Assembly (NCBI GenBank): GCA_900550065.1 | Contig: URQR01000005.1 | Location: forward strand, 1-30,566 | Direction: 5' to 3' | Source of the DNA: an uncultured Eubacteriales bacterium | Lineage (GTDB): Bacteria > Bacillota > Clostridia > UBA1381 > UMGS1253 | DNA length: 30,566 nucleotides | Shown here: positions 17,674 through 24,701 of the stretch, piece by piece | Layout of the letters: each line of letters starts with the position of its first letter | How positions within the stretch are numbered: position 1 is the stretch's first letter | Translations under genes and position numbers: made by a program | Notes under the pieces: model-generated | The model's database searches: none | Told to the model about the DNA's origin: nothing | Seen by the model: the letters and a program-made list of their open reading frames with translations, nothing else

Positions 17674-19635
17674 ATGCGGTTTCGTCAGGTACATTTAGAT
17701 TTTCACACGTCAGAATTAATAGAAGGCATTGGCGCAGCATTTTCAAAAGAAAACTTTCAGCAGATGCTACGCCTCGGCCATGTTGACTCAATTACCGTAT
17801 TTTCCAAGTGCCATCATGGCTGGGCATATCATCCCAGTAAGGCAAACGAGATGCACCCGTACCTTACCTTTGACCTGCTCGGCGCACAGATTGAAGCCGC
17901 GCATGAAATCGGCGTCAAAACGCCGGTCTACCTTTCGGCCGGCCTTGATGAAAAAATAGCACGGCAGCACCCGGAATGGCTGATTCGTGCCGCAGATGAA
18001 AGCACGCCGTGGGTAGAGGATTTTATGCATCCGGGCTATCACACGTTTTGTATGAACACGCCATATCTTGACATACTGCTCGCGCAGATACGCGAGGTCG
18101 CGCAAAACTACGACGCAGACGGCATCTTTTTGGATATCGTCGGCGTAAAGCCGTGCGTCTGCCAGAACTGTGTGCGCGATATTTTGGCGCGCGGCAAGGA
18201 CCCGCGCGATGAAGCAGCCGTACTTGAGCAGGCAGAGCTGACCTATCAAAACTATCTTACGAAGACACGGGCAGCGGTAGACGCTGTAAAGCCCGGCCTA
18301 CCTCTGTTTCATAACGGCGGGCATATCACACGCGGACGGCGCGAATTGGCCTCTGCCAATACGCACCTCGAACTGGAGTCGCTCCCGACGGGCGGCTGGG
18401 GCTACGACCACTTTCCGCTCTCAGCACGCTACGTACAGGGGTTGGGACTACCGTTTTTAGGCATGACGGGCAAGTTCCATACAACATGGGGCGAATTCGG
18501 CGGCTATAAGCATCCAAATGCGCTACGCTACGAAGCGGCACTCTCACTTGCAAACGGGGCGCACTGCTCGATAGGCGACCAGCTCCACCCCTCCGGCAAG
18601 ATGGACGAGGCAACATACCGTCTGATTGGCGCGGCTTATGCCGAGATTGAACAAAAAGAACAGTGGTGCAAAGATGTAACAAACGTTGCAGACATCGGCG
18701 TTTTAAGCATTGAAGCGCTTCACGGCCCGTCAGGGGATAAATCCAACAGATACGACGAAGGTGCAGTGCGTATGCTGCTCGAGGGGAATTATCTGTTCGA
18801 TGTAATTGACACACAGAGCGATTTTACACAATATAAAGTACTCATCCTCCCGGATGAAGCAACAGTAGATGAAACGCTTCTGCCTTTGCTTGAGGCATAT
18901 ATAGAACAGGGCGGCAAGCTCCTTGCAAGCGGAAGCTCCGGCCTCACACCGGATAAATCCAAATTTGCGCTCGGCTTCGGCGTTACATACGGTGGCCCAT
19001 GTGCTTATAATCCAACTTATCTGCGTCCGGAGTTTACACTCAAAAACTTTGCGCCGGCCTCGTTTGTATTGTATTCACAGGCACAGGAGGTTACGCCCAG
19101 TGGCGCGCAGGTGCTCGCCGTGCGTGAAAACCCATACTTTAACCGCGACGTGTTCCACTTCTGCTCCCACCAGCACGCGCCAACCACGATGCAGGAAGCG
19201 GGCGCAGCTATGACGCAAAACGAAACGGGAATTTATATCGCCTACAATATTTTTGAAGAATATGCGACGAAAGCAAGCATGATTTTAAAAGAGCTTGTCT
19301 TCCATGCGCTCGATACCCTGCTTGGGGCGTACAAAACACTTGAAACCACGCTGCCGGCACAGGGTGTGACCACGATACAGCAACAGACGGCCCAAAGCCG
19401 CTATATCCACCATCTGCTCTACGCGACGCCGGTGAAGCGCGGCGAGGACATCTGTGTAATTGAGGATATTGTGCCGCTCTATAATGTGGCGGTAAAGGTC
19501 CGCCTACCGCAAAAAATAAAAAGAGCATATCTTGCACCACAAATGGATCCGCTTCCTCTTACACAGCAGGACGGGTACGTGTGCTACACTGTGCCTAAGC
19601 TCGACTGTCACCAGATGGTTGTGCTGGAATATTAG
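17674..19635 (+). CDS. Putative glycoside hydrolase, GHL6 / fucosidase-like TIM barrel
   Basis: This 653-residue protein resembles the hypothetical glycoside hydrolase group GHL6 together with a C-terminal domain of beta-galactosidase-trimerisation type. The N-terminal half is a TIM barrel: FRQVHLDFHTSE, then DADGIFLDIVG (Asp154 at a strand end, a likely nucleophile) and HLELESLPTGGWGYDHFP (Glu233/Glu235, possible acid/base). KPCVCQNC (about residues 158-165) is a cysteine cluster that may bind metal. From about residue 350 a Rossmann-like domain is seen (VLILPDEATVDETLLPLLEAYIEQGGKLLASGSSG), then a beta domain. No signal peptide is present, so it acts in the cytoplasm. The ATG at 17674 with AGGAG eight bases upstream is chosen over a GTG inside the ribosome binding site. 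Confidence 0.75.
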   Translation: MRFRQVHLDFHTSELIEGIGAAFSKENFQQMLRLGHVDSITVFSKCHHGWAYHPSKANEMHPYLTFDLLGAQIEAAHEIGVKTPVYLSAGLDEKIARQHPEWLIRAADESTPWVEDFMHPGYHTFCMNTPYLDILLAQIREVAQNYDADGIFLDIVGVKPCVCQNCVRDILARGKDPRDEAAVLEQAELTYQNYLTKTRAAVDAVKPGLPLFHNGGHITRGRRELASANTHLELESLPTGGWGYDHFPLSARYVQGLGLPFLGMTGKFHTTWGEFGGYKHPNALRYEAALSLANGAHCSIGDQLHPSGKMDEATYRLIGAAYAEIEQKEQWCKDVTNVADIGVLSIEALHGPSGDKSNRYDEGAVRMLLEGNYLFDVIDTQSDFTQYKVLILPDEATVDETLLPLLEAYIEQGGKLLASGSSGLTPDKSKFALGFGVTYGGPCAYNPTYLRPEFTLKNFAPASFVLYSQAQEVTPSGAQVLAVRENPYFNRDVFHFCSHQHAPTTMQEAGAAMTQNETGIYIAYNIFEEYATKASMILKELVFHALDTLLGAYKTLETTLPAQGVTTIQQQTAQSRYIHHLLYATPVKRGEDICVIEDIVPLYNVAVKVRLPQKIKRAYLAPQMDPLPLTQQDGYVCYTVPKLDCHQMVVLEY

Positions 19636-19642
19636 AAATCAA

Positions 19643-19675
19643 GTCCCCTATTTTAAAAATAGGGGGCTGTTTTGT
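19643..19675 (+). terminator. Terminator after the GHL6-like gene
   Basis: CCCCTATTTT (19645-19654) pairs with AAAATAGGGG (19656-19665), so the loop opens inward, and TGTTTTGTT follows. Confidence 0.7.
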
Positions 19676-19769
19676 TGGGCGGAAATGAGGGTATGTATAA
19701 GGTAAATATGATTACAGCATTAGAAAAATGAAATTGTTTTTTATAACTACTTGTGAAGGATGGTGCCCA

Positions 19770-21056
19770 ATGAAAAAATATAGCATTTTAATATTATCTT
19801 TAATATTTCTATTGTCAAATAGTTCTGTATCAGCGTTTACAATGACCTTTGCAGTAGAACAAATAAGCTTTGATGACATTTATCCATTGCCGAATGCAGG
19901 ATGTATGAGGGAGTATTATATTACCACCATCAATTCAAGTCCTTATCTTGTAAGCACATTTACACCTCATTTAATACCATACGATGAAAGTGAATATCAA
20001 TTTTTTATTGAACAGATGAAAACGCCAAACTATTATATCAGAGCGGGTGAAAATTATTTTGTCAGAAATGCCGGACTGGATCCTGCTAATGCCATTAAGG
20101 TATGGAGTGAGAGTAGATATCCGGTACAGTTGTACGACAAGAATTTCAATCTATTGAAAGAGCATACCTTTGATATGTATGTTACAGACATTAGTTATTA
20201 CGATGGTAAATATTATTGTTATTTACCAACAAAGGTAATACCTAACAGTACAGAGTGTATACCGCCGCGTGTAATGGTATCAACAGACTTTGAAAACTGG
20301 GAGCAGACGACGGACAATATGCTGCCACGGGCTAATAATAAATTGGCGTACAAATGTCCCAATGCTGGTACAACAAACATTTCCCAGCCGACCGATAGCG
20401 TCGCACTAAAATTCGGAGCGTTTATACCGATTCAATATGAAGCAGAGAGGAAAAGTTCGTACTGCACGGAATTTGGAGATTGGATTGTGAAATATGATGC
20501 TGAAGGTAGTTTTTATTTTTCAAATGATAATGTTTACTTTGTAAAAATAGCGGTTCCGACTGCCATAAAAATATGGTTGGTAGATAATATTTACGAAAAT
20601 AGCGGCTGCATCACTGTTATTTTACAAGATAATATGCCAAGAAGCTGGAAATTAACAGTTTCAACACAAGAATTATACGATGCATTAGAAGCCCAAAAAT
20701 CCGCGCCCTACGTCTGCGTGAACGACACTGTTCTCGGCTTTACCCAGCCGCCCATCACCGAGTCCGACCGCACGCTCGTACCAATGCGGTTCCTGTTCGA
20801 GCAGCTCGGTGCCGAGGTGGACTGGGACAACGACACACAGACGGCCATCGCGCAGAAGGCGAACACGACGATCAACTTTTCAATCGACAATACCACCGCA
20901 ACGGTGAACGGAGAGCAGGTCACGATGGATGTACCAGCCCGATTAGTCGGCGACAAGACGATGGTACCGCTGCGGTTTTTGTCCGAGGAGCTGGGCTACA
21001 CGGTCGAGTGGGACGAGGGAACGAGGATGGCGACTGTAATTATGCCGGGGCAATAG
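19770..21056 (+). CDS. Secreted protein with copper-amine-oxidase-like N1 domain at the C-terminus
   Basis: The 428-residue product starts MKKYSILILSLIFLLSNSSV, a clear Sec signal peptide with cleavage likely after VSA. AAGGA lies nine bases before this ATG; starts further upstream would put extra residues before the signal peptide. Residues about 25-300 match nothing that I know. The last 115 residues are a copper-amine-oxidase N1-like domain, with VNDTVLGFTQPPITESDRTLVPMRF-type repeats given twice (LVPMRFLFEQLGAEVDWD and MVPLRFLSEELGYTVEWD). In Firmicutes this domain usually serves as a cell-wall or surface module, not as an oxidase. The N-terminal part is visibly AT-rich, while the domain from about 20695 is GC-rich like the neighbouring genes, which suggests a mosaic origin. 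Confidence 0.8.
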   Translation: MKKYSILILSLIFLLSNSSVSAFTMTFAVEQISFDDIYPLPNAGCMREYYITTINSSPYLVSTFTPHLIPYDESEYQFFIEQMKTPNYYIRAGENYFVRNAGLDPANAIKVWSESRYPVQLYDKNFNLLKEHTFDMYVTDISYYDGKYYCYLPTKVIPNSTECIPPRVMVSTDFENWEQTTDNMLPRANNKLAYKCPNAGTTNISQPTDSVALKFGAFIPIQYEAERKSSYCTEFGDWIVKYDAEGSFYFSNDNVYFVKIAVPTAIKIWLVDNIYENSGCITVILQDNMPRSWKLTVSTQELYDALEAQKSAPYVCVNDTVLGFTQPPITESDRTLVPMRFLFEQLGAEVDWDNDTQTAIAQKANTTINFSIDNTTATVNGEQVTMDVPARLVGDKTMVPLRFLSEELGYTVEWDEGTRMATVIMPGQ

Positions 21057-21087
21057 CACGATTGATTCTGTAAGAAGCAACAGAATT

Positions 21088-21228
21088 GTCTCAAAAAGAA
21101 TTTCATAAAAGTTTTCATACACTGAAAATCATTTCCTGTTTCTTGCTATCCTGTATACAATATCTCTACGATATTGAAAAACCATATAATATGTGATACA
21201 ATATTTTTAGAAGTTTTGCTTTTGAGAC
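21088..21228. repeat. AT-rich segment bounded by GTCTCAAAA inverted ends
   Basis: GTCTCAAAAAG (21088-21098) and CTTTTGAGAC (21219-21228) are inverted and bound a 141-bp AT-rich segment before the TIM-barrel/ligase gene. The same half-site makes up the palindromes at 27461, 27564 and 29369. Inside lies a palindrome CAATATC-TCTAC-GATATTG (21158-21176). It may be a small inverted-repeat element or two operator half-sites around the promoter. Confidence 0.45.
21174..21202 (+). promoter_or_regulatory. Promoter of the TIM-barrel/ligase fusion gene
   Basis: TTGAAA (21174-21179), a 17-base spacer and TACAAT (21197-21202) give a good promoter. Transcription would start near 21209, just before the CTTTTGAGAC half-site. 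The palindrome at 21158-21176 overlaps the -35 element. Confidence 0.6.
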
Positions 21229-21252
21229 GTTGTTTGAAAAGGGAGGATGGAA

Positions 21253-23775
21253 ATGAAACTGGCATTTTCGACTTTAGGCTGTCCGGACTTTGACTGGCCG
21301 GACATTTACGCCATGGCGAAGGATTTTGGCTTCAACGGAATCGAAATCCGTGGCCTTGGTAACGATATTTACGCGGTAAAAGCGCGCCCGTTTACACAAA
21401 GCGCGCTCCCCGCGACAAAGAAAAAGCTTGCATCCTTGGGGCTTGAGATCCCGTGCCTGTCGAGCGGATGCTGTCTGAAGTTTAAAGAAAAGGAAGAAGA
21501 GACAAAAAGCGAAATCCGTAGCTACATTGCGCTCGCAAAAGAACTCGGTACACCGTATATTCGGATTCTGGCCGACCTTGAACCGAACCCGACGACCGAT
21601 GTGGACGATACGTATGTCGTAACCATTTTAAAAGAGCTTGCGCCCGAGGCAAAAGCGAGCGGCACAACGCTGCTGGTAGAGACCAACGGTGTTTATGCTG
21701 ATACAGCGCGCCTCGCAAAGCTTTTGGAGGCGGTTGACCATCCGTCGGTTATGGCCCTTTGGGATATGCATCACCCGTATCGTTATATGGGCGAGTCTGC
21801 ACAGCAGACAATTGACAATATTGGACGCTATATTAAATATGTCCATGTAAAAGACAGCGTAATGGCTGGCGACACCGTAGCTTATAAAATGATGGGTGAA
21901 GGCGATTTACCAATCAGGGATATGCTCTGCGCGCTGCAAGGCATTGGCTACGACGGCTACGTTTCGCTTGAATGGGTAAAACGCTGGGCAGCGCAGCTGT
22001 CCGACGCGGGTATCGTTTTCCCACAGTTTATGCATTACATGACAGCATATCAAAAGGAAAATCATTCGTTTTTGCAGGACAACAACGCAAAAACGGGAAA
22101 ATACGTATGGCGCAAAGAAATGCTCATTGACGAGACCTTCCCGGACGTACTCGACCGGATGTGCAAGGAGTTCCCGGACCAGTATGCGTTCCGGTATACG
22201 GAGCTCGATTATACAAGGACCTACCCACAGTTCCGCGACGACGTGGACACTTTTGCGCGCGCGCTCATTGCAATGGGTGTACAGCGCGGCGACCACGTTG
22301 CGATATGGGCAACGAATGTGCCCGCTTGGTATATCACCTTCTGGGCGACGACAAAAATCGGCGCGGTGCTTGTGACGGTCAATACGGCGTACAAAATCCA
22401 CGAGGCGGAGTATCTGCTGCGTCAGTCGGACACGCATACACTCGTAATGATTGACGGCTTTAAGGATTCCGACTACGTTGGAATTATGAAGGAACTCTGT
22501 CCCGAACTTAAAATCTGCGCGCCCGGCGAGCTTAACTCGGAGAAGCTGCCGGTGCTGAAAAACATAATTACGGTTGACAGTAAGCAAGAGGGCTGCTTTA
22601 CATGGGACGAGGCGATGGCGCTGGCTGAAAAAACGCCGCTTTCCGAGGTGGAACGCCGCCGCAGACAGATTAATAAGCACGATGTTTGCAACATGCAGTA
22701 TACGTCCGGTACAACGGGCTTCCCGAAAGGCGTTATGCTGACGCATTACAACGTTGTCAATAACGGTAAGGCGATTGGCGACTGTATGGATTTGTCCACA
22801 GCCGACCGCATGATGATACAGGTTCCGATGTTCCACTGCTTCGGTATGGTGCTTGCGATGACAGCGTCGATGACGCACGGTGTAACGATGTCGCCGATGC
22901 CGGCGTTTTCACCGCGTCGCTCGCTCGCGTGCATTAATAAAGAAAAAATCACGGCATTTCACGGCGTGCCGACGATGTTTATCGCAATGCTCGGGCACGA
23001 GGACTTTGATAAGACGGACTTTTCCTACATGCGTACCGGCATTATGGCGGGCAGCCCTTGCCCGGTCAAGGTTATGCAGGACGTTGTAGAAAAAATGCAT
23101 ATGGATGAAATTTGTATCACGTATGGACAGACAGAGGCGTCGCCCGGCTGTACGATGAGCAAAACGACCGACTCGCTCGATGTACGTGTCAACACGGTCG
23201 GCGGCGCAATGTTCGGCGTTGAGTGTAAAATTGTCGACCCGGAAACGGGCGAAGATTTGCCCGACGAGGTGGACGGCGAGTTTGTTGCGCGCGGGTACAA
23301 CATTATGAAGGGTTACTACAAAATGCCAGAGGCGACAGCAGCGGCGATTGATGAAAACGGCTGGCTGCACACGGGTGACTTGGCGCGCCGTACGCCGGAG
23401 GGCAACTATAAAATTACCGGCAGAATCAAGGATATGATTATCCGCGGCGGCGAGAACATTTATCCGAAAGAAATTGAAGACTTTATCTATACGCATCCGA
23501 AGGTAAACGATGTACAGGTAATCGGTGTGCCGGACAAAGATTACGGCGAAGAAATTATGGCCTGCGTCATCATCAAGGAAGGCGAAACGCTGACAGAGGA
23601 AGAGCTCAAGGAATACGTTATGACCCATATGGCAAAGCATAAGGTGCCGCGCTATATCGACTTTGTGGATGAGTTTCCTATGAACGCAGCAGGGAAAATC
23701 TTAAAATACAAAATGCGCGAACAGGCTGTCGAAAAGCTTGGCCTGCAAAAAGCAAACAATATTGTAACCGCGTGA
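21253..23775 (+). CDS. Fusion of a xylose-isomerase-type TIM barrel and an AMP-forming acyl-CoA synthetase
   Basis: The 840-residue protein joins two complete enzymes. Residues 1-255 are an AP-endonuclease-2/sugar-isomerase TIM barrel, starting KLAFSTLGCPDFDW. The expected metal ligands Glu143 (LLVETNG), Asp171 (WDMHHPY), His198 (YVHVKD) and Glu240 (VSLEW) are all present. From about residue 295 an ANL-superfamily ligase follows: YTSGTTGFPKGVM (483-495), YGQTEASPG, HTGDLAR (706-712), GRIKDMIIRGGENIYP (723-738) and the catalytic Lys815 in NAAGKILK. The first half should isomerise or epimerise a sugar-like substrate; the second should activate a carboxylic acid with ATP and load it on CoA. Both substrates are unknown. 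GGGAGG is six bases before the ATG at 21253 and directly abuts the ATG at 21247, so 21253 is preferred. Confidence 0.9.
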   Translation: MKLAFSTLGCPDFDWPDIYAMAKDFGFNGIEIRGLGNDIYAVKARPFTQSALPATKKKLASLGLEIPCLSSGCCLKFKEKEEETKSEIRSYIALAKELGTPYIRILADLEPNPTTDVDDTYVVTILKELAPEAKASGTTLLVETNGVYADTARLAKLLEAVDHPSVMALWDMHHPYRYMGESAQQTIDNIGRYIKYVHVKDSVMAGDTVAYKMMGEGDLPIRDMLCALQGIGYDGYVSLEWVKRWAAQLSDAGIVFPQFMHYMTAYQKENHSFLQDNNAKTGKYVWRKEMLIDETFPDVLDRMCKEFPDQYAFRYTELDYTRTYPQFRDDVDTFARALIAMGVQRGDHVAIWATNVPAWYITFWATTKIGAVLVTVNTAYKIHEAEYLLRQSDTHTLVMIDGFKDSDYVGIMKELCPELKICAPGELNSEKLPVLKNIITVDSKQEGCFTWDEAMALAEKTPLSEVERRRRQINKHDVCNMQYTSGTTGFPKGVMLTHYNVVNNGKAIGDCMDLSTADRMMIQVPMFHCFGMVLAMTASMTHGVTMSPMPAFSPRRSLACINKEKITAFHGVPTMFIAMLGHEDFDKTDFSYMRTGIMAGSPCPVKVMQDVVEKMHMDEICITYGQTEASPGCTMSKTTDSLDVRVNTVGGAMFGVECKIVDPETGEDLPDEVDGEFVARGYNIMKGYYKMPEATAAAIDENGWLHTGDLARRTPEGNYKITGRIKDMIIRGGENIYPKEIEDFIYTHPKVNDVQVIGVPDKDYGEEIMACVIIKEGETLTEEELKEYVMTHMAKHKVPRYIDFVDEFPMNAAGKILKYKMREQAVEKLGLQKANNIVTA

Positions 23776-23795
23776 CAAATAATACAAAAAAACAC

Positions 23796-23834
23796 GGCCG
23801 GAAGGATCCACTCCTTCCGGCCAATTATTATTTT
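23796..23834. terminator. Bidirectional terminator
   Basis: GGCCGGAAGGA (23796-23806) and TCCTTCCGGCC (23812-23822) form a perfect 11-bp stem. On the plus strand an AT-rich run follows; on the minus strand a run of seven Ts follows. It serves both the fusion gene and the convergent small gene. Confidence 0.9.
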
Positions 23835-23844
23835 AAAAGCCCAT

Positions 23845-24147
23845 TTAATCAATTATATGGTTTCTAATCGCGTAATTACGCCCCATTTTTTTGATTTCTT
23901 CCACAGATGCACCACAAATATTTGCCTGTAAAACATAAGAAAGACAGTCAGACCATTCTCTGAGCGAATAGTTATCGTCCGCCGCCTCTAAAACAAGCTC
24001 TAACGCCGTCTGTCTATAGCGTATATCATGCAAATCCGATAGATACTCACACCCGGTGTTTTTATACACATGGTCAAGAAGACCCTCTCTCGTTGCTTGT
24101 CCTAACGCTGAAAGGGACATCCCAATTTGATTTTTGTGTTTTGCCAT
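23845..24147 (-). CDS. Small protein of unknown function (100 residues)
   Basis: The 100-residue product, MAKHKNQIGMSLSALGQ at its start, is not a family that I recognise. It is predicted to be soluble and mainly helical, with a charged middle part (YLSDLHDIRYRQTALELVLEAADD) and no signal peptide or membrane segment. The gene looks real: AAGGTG lies five bases before the ATG, a strong promoter is present at 24248-24277, and a bidirectional terminator follows the stop. It is transcribed away from an XRE regulator across a 200-bp intergenic region, so it may be a target of that regulator. It has no recognisable toxin motif. Confidence 0.7.
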   Translation of the reverse strand: MAKHKNQIGMSLSALGQATREGLLDHVYKNTGCEYLSDLHDIRYRQTALELVLEAADDNYSLREWSDCLSYVLQANICGASVEEIKKMGRNYAIRNHIID

Positions 24148-24247
24148 ACGTTCACCTTATTTCATGTATTTGACAGCACGGTTGTGGAAAATATTTACTG
24201 TCTACCCTATCATTTCCTCAAGCCAGCTTTTTTATACATTCATATAT

Positions 24248-24277
24248 AGTATAGCACACAGTTTTCGTTTGTGTCAA
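24248..24277 (-). promoter_or_regulatory. Strong promoter of the 100-residue protein gene
   Basis: On the minus strand, TTGACA (24272-24277) and TATACT (24248-24253) are separated by 18 bases. The leader to the ATG at 24147 is about 95 nt. Confidence 0.7.
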
Positions 24278-24322
24278 TTATAAATAATCAATCGCGATAA
24301 TTATATATCTTTGTCGATGCCA

Positions 24323-24358
24323 TATAATAATCATAAGAGGTGTTAATATGATTATTAT
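24323..24358 (+). promoter_or_regulatory. XRE gene -10 element and inverted repeat around its start codon
   Basis: TATAAT (24323-24328) is a consensus -10, without a clear -35 element. ATAATAATCAT (24324-24334) and ATGATTATTAT (24348-24358) are perfect 11-base inverted arms. The right arm contains the ATG, and the 13-base loop contains the AGAGG ribosome binding site. It could be an autoregulatory operator or an RNA hairpin that limits translation. Confidence 0.55.
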
Positions 24359-24641
24359 TTCCGCAGAGCGAATCAAAGAGCTCAGAATACTAAATAATTT
24401 TACACAGACCGAACTGGCGCAGCATTTAAATGTAACACGCTCAAGTGTGAATGCGTGGGAAATGGGAATTTCGATTCCTTCCACCGCCATGCTGGTAGAA
24501 CTTTCTCAGATTTTTCACACATCGACCGACTATATCTTAGGAATCAATACAGACGAAGTGTTAAATATCAGCCATCTGACAGAAAAGGAAAAGTCGCTTA
24601 TTTTTAATATGATGAATTATTTTGAGTCCGTCAGACAATAA
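24348..24641 (+). CDS. XRE-family helix-turn-helix regulator
   Basis: The 97-residue protein has a Cro/C1-type DNA-binding domain in residues 6-62: ERIKELRILNNFTQTELAQHLNVTRSSVNAWEMG, then IPSTAMLVELSQIFHTSTDYILG, the usual five-helix pattern. The C-terminal 35 residues are helical and may dimerise. The ATG at 24348 follows AAGAGGTG and lies in an inverted repeat. It is divergent from the 100-residue gene and stops at its own terminator. Small single-domain XRE proteins often control themselves and one adjacent gene; here the neighbour is the unknown small protein. Confidence 0.9.
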   Translation: MIIISAERIKELRILNNFTQTELAQHLNVTRSSVNAWEMGISIPSTAMLVELSQIFHTSTDYILGINTDEVLNISHLTEKEKSLIFNMMNYFESVRQ

Positions 24642-24679
24642 AAAGATGATATACCCAAAATGGCATATCATCTTTTTTT
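24641..24679. terminator. Bidirectional terminator between XRE and the ATPase gene
   Basis: AAAAGATGATAT (24641-24652) and ATATCATCTTTT (24665-24676) form a perfect 12-bp stem with a run of Ts on the plus strand and TTTTATTG on the minus strand. It lies between two convergent genes. Confidence 0.9.
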
Positions 24680-24701
24680 CTGGTCTAACACATTGACATC
24701 A

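Noticed and set aside
23845..24641. Toxin-antitoxin pair
   Set aside because: The genes are divergent, not overlapping or in one operon, and the 100-residue protein has no known toxin motif.
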